Below, one piece after another: positions 6,853 through 13,563 of a DNA stretch of 14,160 nt. Where the stretch lies: the NCBI GenBank assembly GCA_025361105.1, contig JANYAW010000257.1, positions 1 to 14,160 on the forward strand, written 5' to 3'. Position numbers and translations under genes: made by a program. This stretch comes from Rhodocyclaceae bacterium (lineage in GTDB: Bacteria > Pseudomonadota > Gammaproteobacteria > Burkholderiales > Rhodocyclaceae). Numbering within the stretch: the stretch's first letter is position 1; each line of letters opens with the position of its first letter. The notes under the pieces were generated by a model. That model saw nothing but the letters and a program-made list of their open reading frames with translations. It had not been told where the DNA came from and searched no databases.

Positions 6853-7614
6853 ATGGCTCCAAAACGTGATCTAAATAATCCAGAAATGCGCCGGCTGGTG
6901 GATCGATTAACCCCACTGGTCAAACGCATTGCGCGGCGTTTGATGCGGACATTGCCGGCCAGCGTCGAGGCCGATGATTTGGTGCAGGACGGGATGATCG
7001 GTTTGATGGGTGCCATCTTGCGCTCGACGCGTGAAACCACCGGCCACGAGTTTGATAGTTACGTGTCTCAATGCGTGCGTGGAGCGATGCTCGATGGCTT
7101 GCGCGCCAACGATATGGCTAGCCGCCGCGTGCGTCGCGATATGCGTCAAGTCGAAGTGGTGATGCAACGCCTCGGCCATCAGCTAGGTCGGCAGCCAAGC
7201 GAAGGCGAAGTGTCGGCGGCACTCGACATGAGCATTTCGGACTACCAAAAATTGTTGCAAGAAGTTTATGGCTACACTTTGGTCTCGCTCGATGATTTGG
7301 TCGAACACGGCGACAGCGATGAATACTTGACCTATTGCGCGACCAATAACTTGAGTCCGGTCGGTGCGCTTGAGCGCTCGGACTTCCAAGGCGTGTTGAT
7401 TGAAGCGATACGCGCTCTGCCCAAGCAAGAAAAACTAATCATGACGCATTACTACGAAGCCGGGCAAAATATGCGCGAGATTGGCGCAAAGCTGGGGCTG
7501 ACTGAGGGACGCATCAGCCAGATTCACGCGCAGGCGATTGCCCGCTTGCGCGCGGCGGTGTTGGGTGGTGAAGCGCGCAATACCTTGCTGGCACCACGGC
7601 GCAAGAAACGCTAG
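6853..7614 (+). CDS. fliA: FliA/WhiG-family (sigma-28 type) RNA polymerase sigma factor
   Basis: Sigma factor of 253 aa with regions 2, 3 and 4 of the sigma-28 family. Region 2 (about 16-90) carries LPASVEADDLVQDGMIGLMGA and VRGAMLDGLR, very like flagellar FliA. Region 3 is about 92-155, with the EHGDSDEY segment at 151-158. Region 4 (180-234) has LPKQEKLIMTHYY and the helix-turn-helix MREIGAKLGLTEGRISQIHAQAI (207-229). The C-terminus adds a basic tail ending RRKKR. Flagellar FliA genes usually sit beside flhF/fleN or motility genes; here the neighbours are a thioesterase and an efflux operon, so this may be an orphan paralogue or a rearranged fliA. No anti-sigma FlgM gene is nearby. The Shine-Dalgarno is weak (GAAG). 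Family certain; role in motility uncertain. Confidence 0.85.
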   Translation: MAPKRDLNNPEMRRLVDRLTPLVKRIARRLMRTLPASVEADDLVQDGMIGLMGAILRSTRETTGHEFDSYVSQCVRGAMLDGLRANDMASRRVRRDMRQVEVVMQRLGHQLGRQPSEGEVSAALDMSISDYQKLLQEVYGYTLVSLDDLVEHGDSDEYLTYCATNNLSPVGALERSDFQGVLIEAIRALPKQEKLIMTHYYEAGQNMREIGAKLGLTEGRISQIHAQAIARLRAAVLGGEARNTLLAPRRKKR

Positions 7615-7625
7615 ACGGAGTGGGT

Positions 7626-7664
7626 ACGTAACAAAAGTGTCATGTAATGCGGATTTAATAAAAT
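7626..7664 (+). promoter_or_regulatory. possible Pho-box-like promoter before the RND operon
   Basis: GTAAC (7628-7632) and GTGTCAT (7637-7643) are repeated with an 11-base period, as in PhoB boxes. A -10-like TAAAAT (5 of 6 positions) follows at 7659-7664, with no recognisable -35, which is the layout of PhoB-activated promoters. The first half-site matches poorly. The call rests on pattern only, and no phosphate-related gene is nearby. Confidence 0.25.
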
Positions 7665-7680
7665 TGTCACTGAGATTAAT

Positions 7681-7718
7681 GGCGGCGTGTCGCCAGCACC
7701 AACTGGTACCAGCTGGTG
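7681..7718 (+). repeat. dispersed repeat copy 3 plus near-palindrome
   Basis: The core is at 7681-7707 (GGCGGCGTGTCGCCAGC, then ACCAACTGGT), matching copy 5 at 24 of 27 positions. Its right half extends into a 22-base near-perfect palindrome (7697-7718) centred on GGTACC, with arms CACCAACTGG and CCAGCTGGTG. It ends 13 nt before the GAGGA Shine-Dalgarno of the RND adaptor gene, so it lies in the operon's 5' untranslated region or promoter. Confidence 0.7.
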
Positions 7719-7741
7719 AAAATGAATAGTTGAGGATAGAA

Positions 7742-8890
7742 ATGAGCAAGTGCAGTCGGTTTCAGTACGGTAACGCTATCGTAATTATCAGCACGGCAGT
7801 TCTCGGTATTGCTGGATGCGATAACAAAACGCAAGCCACTGTGCCGAGCTTTCCACCAGTTGATGTCGAGGTAATCACAGCGTCTGCTGGCAAGGCGGTA
7901 ATTAATCAAGACTTGCCGGGACGACTCTCGGCCGTGCGCTCTGCGCAAGTTCGCGCGCGCGTCGAAGGCGTGATTGAAAGGCAACTGTTCACCGAAGGCA
8001 GTGATGTCCGTGCTGGCGCGCCGCTCTATCAGATTGACCCGCGCACCTTCCAGGCTAGTGCCACTGCGGCAGATGCGGCAGTTGCCAGCGCACGCGCGGT
8101 GGTTGATCGCTACGCGCCTTTGCTAGCTATCAAGGCAGTGAGCCAGCAAGAATTTGACAGCGCCAACGCACAGTTAAAACTCAACGAAGCCCTTCAAGCG
8201 AAGGCGCGCCTTGATCTGGACAACGCCACGCCGAAAGCGCCGATCAGTGGCCGTATTGGTCGCTCAAATGTCACTGAAGGCTCGCTAACCGGCAAAGATG
8301 CCGGCACGCATTTGGTGACTATCGAGCAGCTTGATCCTATCCGCGTGGACTTCGTGCGCTATTACTCTGACGTGCTGCGATTGCAACAAGCGATCAAGGC
8401 GGGCAGGCAAAAACGCGCCGACGCGACGACTGTTGAATTGTTGCAAGAAGACGGCTCGGTCTATCCTGAAAAAGGCACACTGCGCTTCTCAGACATGGCG
8501 GTTGACCCATCCACTGGCGCGATTTTGTTGCGCGCTGAATTTCCCAATCCACGCCACGAATTGTTACCCGGTACTTTTGTCGGCATCCGCTTTCCACAAT
8601 CGGTGCTCGATGAGGCCATTCGCGTGCCGCAGCGCGCAGTGACGGCGAGTGCGCAAGGCCAGACGGTAATGGTAGTCGATAGCGAGGGCAAAGCGCAATT
8701 GCGCGCGGTGAAAACCAGCGGTACTTCGGGTGGTGATTTCATCGTATCCGAAGGCCTAAAAGCCGGCGAGCAAGTCATAATTACTGGCTTGCAAAAACTT
8801 CACCCAGGCAGCGCGGTAAAAGCGCTGCCGTGGCAGGCCGAGCAGCCTTTGACATTGTCCGCAACAAGCGTATCAAGCGTCGCGAAGTAA
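7742..8890 (+). CDS. RND efflux periplasmic adaptor lipoprotein (MexA/AcrA family)
   Basis: Membrane-fusion lipoprotein of 382 aa bridging the inner-membrane pump and the outer-membrane channel. The start is the ATG at 7742, five bases after GAGGA (7732-7736); an in-frame TTG at 7730 overlaps that site and is rejected. The signal peptide ends in the lipobox IAGC, with lipidated Cys26. Lipoyl halves are at about 62-99 and 163-197 (APISGRIGRSNVTEG), the alpha-hairpin at 103-160, the beta-barrel at about 200-285 (LLPGTFVGIRF) and the membrane-proximal domain at 290-365 (VTEGLKAGEQV-like SEGLKAGEQV). Both hairpin helices are seven residues shorter than in E. coli AcrA and equal to MexA by comparison with remembered sequences, so the protein is MexA-like. 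It is first in the three-gene operon, 18 nt before the pump. Substrates unknown. Confidence 0.92.
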   Translation: MSKCSRFQYGNAIVIISTAVLGIAGCDNKTQATVPSFPPVDVEVITASAGKAVINQDLPGRLSAVRSAQVRARVEGVIERQLFTEGSDVRAGAPLYQIDPRTFQASATAADAAVASARAVVDRYAPLLAIKAVSQQEFDSANAQLKLNEALQAKARLDLDNATPKAPISGRIGRSNVTEGSLTGKDAGTHLVTIEQLDPIRVDFVRYYSDVLRLQQAIKAGRQKRADATTVELLQEDGSVYPEKGTLRFSDMAVDPSTGAILLRAEFPNPRHELLPGTFVGIRFPQSVLDEAIRVPQRAVTASAQGQTVMVVDSEGKAQLRAVKTSGTSGGDFIVSEGLKAGEQVIITGLQKLHPGSAVKALPWQAEQPLTLSATSVSSVAK

Positions 8891-8908
8891 GCGCCGCCGA
8901 TTACAAAA

Positions 8909-11900
8909 ATGCTCGCCAGATTTTTTATTGACCGCCCAATATTCGCTTGGGTAATCGCCCTTATTATTTTGCTGGGTGGTGGCTTGGCCTTGCGTCAACT
9001 GCCGATCGCCAGCTACCCGGCGGTTGCACCACCGGCGCTGGCGATTAGCTTCAGTTATCCTGGCGCGTCGGCGCAAGTGATTGAGGAATCCGCAATCACA
9101 CTGGTCGAGCAAGAGATGGCCGGACTTGAACATCTGCTCTATGTTGATGCCGCCGCAGAGCTTGGCACCGGGAGCATTACGCTAACCTTTGAGGCTGGCA
9201 CCAATCTTGATTTTGCGGCGGTCGAAACGCAGAACCGTGTCAGGCGTGTTGAGGCGCGATTGCCCGAGGACGTTCGTCGTCTGGGCATCAACGTGACCAA
9301 ATCTGCTCGCAATTATTTGATGTTCGTGTCGCTCTATTCGCCGGACAGCAGTCGCGACAATGTGGCGCTGGGCAGCTATGTGGCGGCCAATGTGCTCGAC
9401 AGTATTCGCCGTGTGCCTGGTGTGGGTGAAGCAATATTGTTCGGTACCGAATATTCGATGCGAATATGGTTGCGACAAGATCGACTGACCGCATTTGGCA
9501 TCACGGCGGGCGATGTTGCCAAAGCTGTGCGCTCGCAAAATGTGCAGTTGGCAACCGGTGAAGTCGGCCAGTTGCCCGCTGCGCCCGGGCAGCAAATCAA
9601 TGCGGTGATTGTTACCCGCTCCCGCTTGAGTACGGTCGAAGAATTCGGTGATGTCATCGTAAGGGCGAAAGATGACGGCTCGGTAGTGCGAGTTCGCGAT
9701 GTCGCCCGCGTTGAACTTGGCGCACAGGATTACAGCGTCGCCGCGCGTATGGACGCGCAGCAAGCGGCATCGGTGGCAATCCGCTTGGCACCGAGCGGCA
9801 ATGCCTTGGAAACCGCACGTGCGGTGAAGGCCAAGATGACTGAGTTGGAGAAATATTTTCCGCCAGGCATCAAGTGGGTGGTGCCATACGACACTTCCAC
9901 ATTTGTCGAAATTTCGTTGCATGAAGTCGTCATTACGCTGCTGCAAGCGATGGCCTTGGTGGTGCTGGTTATGTACCTTTTCATGGGCAACGTGCGCGCA
10001 ACTTTTATTCCCGCCATTGTGGTGCCGGTGGCCTTGGTGGGCGCGACGGTCGGGCTGTATTTCCTCGGCTATTCCATCAATGTGCTGACTCTGTTTGCAC
10101 TGGTATTGGCGATTGGTTTGGTGGTCGACGATGCCATCGTGGTAGTTGAAAACGTCGAGCGCATCATGAGCGAGGAAGGGCTCGCGCCACGTGCAGCGAC
10201 GCAAAAAGCGATGGACCAAATTGTCGGCGCCATCATCGCGATCACCTTGGTGCTCACCGCTGTGTTTGTTCCGATGGCATTTTTCGGTGGCACGGTGGGC
10301 GCAATCTACCGGCAGTTTTCGGTGACGCTGATTTTGACCATGGGTTTTTCGGCACTACTCGCGTTGACGTTGACGCCGGCCTTGTGCGCCACCTTGCTGA
10401 AACACACGCCTGGCCAAAGCGTGATGCCGACCACGGGTCCGCTCGGCGCCTTCAATCGATTTTTCGCCAGAACGACGACGCGCTATCACAGCGGGGTTGC
10501 CAAAGTACTCGGGCGCACGGGACGCTATCTGGTGATTTATTTGACGCTACTGATTGCTACAGGTTGGGTGTTTTCGCGGCTACCGGGAAGCTTTTTGCCG
10601 GAGGAAGATCAAGGCTATTTCATCGCTGTCATCCAACTGCCACCGGGTGCCACGCGCGAGCGCACACTCGAAGTGATGTCGGCCATCGAACAGCATTACC
10701 TCAAGCAACCCGAAGTAGAACACGTCATTGGTGTCGCCGGATTTTCCTTCTTTGGGCGTGGTCAATCTGGTGCAATTACCTTCGTCCGGCTCAAACATTG
10801 GGATGAACGAACGGCTTCGGACAGCATGGCTAGCAGCATCGTCCAGCGCATGAACTCGACATTTTTTCAAATCAAACAAGCGATGGTGTTTGCGGTGAAC
10901 CCGCCGTCGATACCAGAGCTCGCTGCCTTGGGTGGATTTGATTTTCGTTTGCAAGATCGCAACGGTGTCGGTCGTGAAAAATTGCTTGAGGCACGCAATA
11001 TGTTGATTGATTTGGCGAGCAAACACCCTTCGTTGATGGGTGTGCGGCCAGAGGGCCAAGAGGCCGCGCCGCAAGTCTTGCTTGACATCAATCGGCAAAT
11101 AACGCGAGCACAAGCTATCGACATGGCGGATTTGAATGAGACGCTGCAATCGGTTTTGGGTAGTGCTTACATCAACGATTTTGTTCGCGAAGGCAGAATT
11201 TTGCGCGTGCAAATGCAAGCCGAGCCGCTCACTCGCATGTCGGCCGAAAGTATCCTTAAGCTACCTGTGCGCAACGTTCGCGGTGAGCAAAGTTCGCTTA
11301 GCAGTTTGGCAACAGTGAAATGGATAGCCGCACCACCAAAGCTGGATCGCTACAACGGATTACCGTCGATGAAAATTTCCGGCGGCCCGGCGCCTGGCCG
11401 TTCGACTGGCGAGGCGATGGCGGCGATGGAAGAAGTTGCCGCGCAATTGCCAGCGGGCATCGGCTATGAATGGTCGGGCACTTCCTACGAGGAAAGAATA
11501 TCCGGTAGTCAAGCGCCGATGTTGTTCGCGATTTCTCTGCTGGTGGTGTTCTTGTGTTTGGCTGCGCTGTATGAGAGTTGGTCGATACCATTCGCGGTGA
11601 TGTTGGTGGTGCCTCTGGGCGTGTTCGGCGCGGTGATGGCAGTGACCATGCGCGGCTTACCTAACGATGTTTATTTCAAAGTCGGGCTGATTGCGATTAT
11701 CGGTTTGTCGGCAAAGAACGCGATTCTGATTATTCAATTTGCACGTGATTTACAAGCGCAGGGAATGGAATTGGTCGAGGCGACGCTTGAAGCTTGTCGT
11801 CTGCGTTTCCGCCCGATTTTGATGACCTCAATAGCCTTTATGTGCGGGGTCATGCCACTGGCGTTTTCGAGCGGTGCAGGTGCCGCCAGTCGCCACGCGA

Positions 11901-12040
11901 TTGGTACCGGCGTGCTCGGCGGCATGTTCGCGGCGACGGTGTTAGCGGTGTATCTGGTACCGGTATTTTTCGTCGTGGTGAGGCGAGTTTTTCCGGGCAA
12001 AGCTCGCGCACAGGATGAGCATGACCGTGATGCTCACTAA
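8909..12040 (+). CDS. RND multidrug efflux pump, inner-membrane subunit (AcrB/MexB, HAE1 family)
   Basis: Proton-driven trimeric pump of 1043 aa, full length for the HAE1 family (about 1030-1050). TM1 is at 9-29 after FFIDRPIFAWV. The TM2-6 bundle contains VVDDAIVVVENVER with the proton-relay Asp407 and Asp408. TM7 begins near 540, followed by FLPEEDQGYF. TM8-12 span about 868-1030, with Lys936 (LSAKNAILII) and Arg966 (RLRFRPILMTS) completing the relay. The switch loop reads GFSFFGRG (611-618), carrying a Phe where E. coli AcrB has Ala618. There is no obvious Shine-Dalgarno, so coupling to the adaptor 18 nt upstream is likely. The stop overlaps the start of the channel gene. The family is secure; drug range cannot be inferred. 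Confidence 0.95.
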   Translation: MLARFFIDRPIFAWVIALIILLGGGLALRQLPIASYPAVAPPALAISFSYPGASAQVIEESAITLVEQEMAGLEHLLYVDAAAELGTGSITLTFEAGTNLDFAAVETQNRVRRVEARLPEDVRRLGINVTKSARNYLMFVSLYSPDSSRDNVALGSYVAANVLDSIRRVPGVGEAILFGTEYSMRIWLRQDRLTAFGITAGDVAKAVRSQNVQLATGEVGQLPAAPGQQINAVIVTRSRLSTVEEFGDVIVRAKDDGSVVRVRDVARVELGAQDYSVAARMDAQQAASVAIRLAPSGNALETARAVKAKMTELEKYFPPGIKWVVPYDTSTFVEISLHEVVITLLQAMALVVLVMYLFMGNVRATFIPAIVVPVALVGATVGLYFLGYSINVLTLFALVLAIGLVVDDAIVVVENVERIMSEEGLAPRAATQKAMDQIVGAIIAITLVLTAVFVPMAFFGGTVGAIYRQFSVTLILTMGFSALLALTLTPALCATLLKHTPGQSVMPTTGPLGAFNRFFARTTTRYHSGVAKVLGRTGRYLVIYLTLLIATGWVFSRLPGSFLPEEDQGYFIAVIQLPPGATRERTLEVMSAIEQHYLKQPEVEHVIGVAGFSFFGRGQSGAITFVRLKHWDERTASDSMASSIVQRMNSTFFQIKQAMVFAVNPPSIPELAALGGFDFRLQDRNGVGREKLLEARNMLIDLASKHPSLMGVRPEGQEAAPQVLLDINRQITRAQAIDMADLNETLQSVLGSAYINDFVREGRILRVQMQAEPLTRMSAESILKLPVRNVRGEQSSLSSLATVKWIAAPPKLDRYNGLPSMKISGGPAPGRSTGEAMAAMEEVAAQLPAGIGYEWSGTSYEERISGSQAPMLFAISLLVVFLCLAALYESWSIPFAVMLVVPLGVFGAVMAVTMRGLPNDVYFKVGLIAIIGLSAKNAILIIQFARDLQAQGMELVEATLEACRLRFRPILMTSIAFMCGVMPLAFSSGAGAASRHAIGTGVLGGMFAATVLAVYLVPVFFVVVRRVFPGKARAQDEHDRDAH
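12011..12036 (+). promoter_or_regulatory. start-site hairpin and ribosome-binding site of the channel gene
   Basis: CAGGA (12011-12015) is a Shine-Dalgarno five bases before the ATG at 12021. TGAGCAT (12016-12022) and ATGCTCA (12030-12036) form a perfect 7-bp stem with a 7-base loop, placing that ATG in the stem while the upstream pump gene is still being translated. This suggests coupling, with ribosomes finishing the pump gene opening the hairpin (inference). In-frame ATGs at 12015 and 12030 are alternatives. Confidence 0.4.
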
Positions 12041-13430
12041 ACGTTCGATTTATTTAGTGCTGATCGGCGCGGTGGCGGCATGCTCACAAGCGCCAGAATA
12101 TGTGCGACCGGCGTTGCCTGTGCCTAGTGAATGGCCGGATCTGCCAGTTGGCGCTGGTGACACGCCGTCATCCAAAAAATCGCTTGGTACGCAGCAAGAC
12201 AGCTGGCGCAAAGTTTTCCCCGACGCACATTTGCAAAGCCTCATCGCCGCTGCGCTGGAGCACAACCGCGATTTGGCGATTGCCGTTTTCCGTGTCGAAG
12301 AAGCGCGTGCGCAAGCGGGAATTGCTGGTGCGGCGCGACTGCCGGAACTTGATTTGAACGCTCAGCACCAGGCCACCGGAGCGTCCACCAAAGTGACGGG
12401 TCCTAGCTTGATCACGACTAGCCAGCGCTACGACGTCGGCATCGGCGTGGCGGCTTTTGAACTTGATTTTTGGGATCGCCTGAAAAATCTTGACGATGCC
12501 GCGCGCGCTAATTTTCTCGCCACCGCATATGCACGCAGTGCGTTTCGTTTATCGTTGATTCGCGACGTGGCGCAAACTTGGTTCAGCGTGCGCGAACTCA
12601 GTCAGCGCAAAGCGTTGGCCGAGCAAACCGTGAGTGGCCGTGAGGCGAGTTTGAAGCTGACCACTCATCGGCGCGACGCAGGTCTGGCGGGCGACATTGA
12701 TTTTCAAACCGCCACTGGTGCGCTGGCCAATGCACGCGTTGAACTTGCGAGTTTGGCGCGACAACTCGCAGCGGCTGAAAATGGATTGCGTTTGTTGGTG
12801 GGGCAACAGCTGCCCGACGGCGTGTCGTCAGCACCAACTGGCGAACTCGTTCGTGACATCACCGTCGGCCTGCTCGCCGAAGTTTTGCTCGCCCGTCCCG
12901 ACATCCTCGCTGCCGAACAAAAACTCATCGCGGCGAACGCTAATGTCGGCGCAGCGCGCGCCGCTTTTTTCCCAAAAATTTCACTGACGGCTGCGGCAGG
13001 AAGCGCCAGTAGCGCGTTGTCGAATTTGTTTGCCGCGGGCAGTGGGACATGGAGCTTCGTCCCTGCGTTAGCGATTCCGTTGTTCGACGGTGGACGCACT
13101 CAAAACAACGTCGACATTGCTGAAGCGCGCAAAAACATTGCCGTCGCCGAGTATGAAAAAACTATTCAAAGCGCATTTCGCGATATCTCTAATTTGCTCG
13201 CCGCCCGCACGCATTATTTGGCGCAGATAGAAGCCTTGCAAGTCGGCGCACAGGCGCAAATCGAGCGGCTGCGTTTGGTCAATGCTCGCTACGCGGGCGG
13301 CGTCGCCAATCACCTTGAATTGCTCGATGCCCAACGCGATAGTTTTGCCGCGCAACAAAACCTCCTCAGCGCACAACAACAAGTTTTGTCGACCAACGCC
13401 AGTTTGTTCGCGGCGCTTGGTGGTAACTAA
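12021..13430 (+). CDS. RND efflux outer-membrane channel lipoprotein (OprM/NodT family)
   Basis: TolC-like outer-membrane factor of 469 aa, forming the exit duct of the tripartite pump. The signal peptide ends in the lipobox VAAC, with lipidated Cys21. Two OEP repeats are visible: the first about 75-260 (HLQSLIAAALEHNRDLAIAV to NGLRLLVGQ), the second about 285-465 (RPDILAAEQKL, ANANVGAARAAFFPKISL, IPLFDGGRTQ, LDAQRDSFAAQQNLL). The start at 12021 is chosen for its Shine-Dalgarno; the ATG at 12015 would add two residues. It overlaps the pump gene by 20 bp, so it belongs to the same operon. Odd: two dispersed-repeat copies are translated in it, as linker residues 41-50 (LPVGAGDTPS) and loop residues 266-274 (DGVSSAPTG). 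Both fall where OprM-type proteins vary, so function is probably kept. Confidence 0.93.
   Translation: MTVMLTKRSIYLVLIGAVAACSQAPEYVRPALPVPSEWPDLPVGAGDTPSSKKSLGTQQDSWRKVFPDAHLQSLIAAALEHNRDLAIAVFRVEEARAQAGIAGAARLPELDLNAQHQATGASTKVTGPSLITTSQRYDVGIGVAAFELDFWDRLKNLDDAARANFLATAYARSAFRLSLIRDVAQTWFSVRELSQRKALAEQTVSGREASLKLTTHRRDAGLAGDIDFQTATGALANARVELASLARQLAAAENGLRLLVGQQLPDGVSSAPTGELVRDITVGLLAEVLLARPDILAAEQKLIAANANVGAARAAFFPKISLTAAAGSASSALSNLFAAGSGTWSFVPALAIPLFDGGRTQNNVDIAEARKNIAVAEYEKTIQSAFRDISNLLAARTHYLAQIEALQVGAQAQIERLRLVNARYAGGVANHLELLDAQRDSFAAQQNLLSAQQQVLSTNASLFAALGGN
12143..12169 (-). repeat. dispersed repeat copy 4, inside the channel gene
   Basis: The reverse complement matches copy 5 at 24 of 27 positions (GACGGCGTGTCACCAGC, then CCAACTGGC). 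It is antisense to the host gene and read as PVGAGDTP in the linker between the lipid anchor and the first OEP repeat. It causes no stop and no frame change. Confidence 0.65.
12816..12842 (+). repeat. dispersed repeat copy 5, inside the channel gene
   Basis: The core contains GACGGCGTGTCGTCAGC followed by ACCAACTGGC. It covers exactly nine codons (residues 266-274, DGVSSAPTG) in the loop between the two OEP repeats, just after LLVGQQLP. It is in the same orientation as the gene, opposite to copy 4. Confidence 0.65.
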
Positions 13431-13563
13431 GCGACCACGAATTCGCGACCTGTTGCAAGTAGCGAACGGCATCGATTGACCGGTTCACGGTTTGCCGCCC
13501 TAGGCGCAGCAAACTCAACTAACATTGCCCCCATAAAGCGTATAAAAACAGGGGAGCATGGTC

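Noticed and set aside
8873..8903. Sigma-28-like promoter before the pump gene (TCAAGCGT and GCCGATTA)
   Set aside because: The boxes resemble the consensus, which is tempting next to a FliA gene, but the 15-nt spacer is too long against the usual ~11 and the site lies inside the operon.
9182..10219. Long antisense open frame (345 aa) opposite the RND pump gene
   Set aside because: His/Arg/Gln-rich translation without domain features, wholly inside a conserved gene; typical shadow frame.
1022..12842. Repeat copies as a CRISPR array or integron attC sites
   Set aside because: Copies are kilobases apart, occur in both orientations and partly lie in a coding gene; no regular spacers, cas genes or integrase.
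13518..13546. TATAAA (13541-13546) as a -10 box for the last gene
   Set aside because: No acceptable -35 at the right distance, and the transcript would begin at the Shine-Dalgarno itself.
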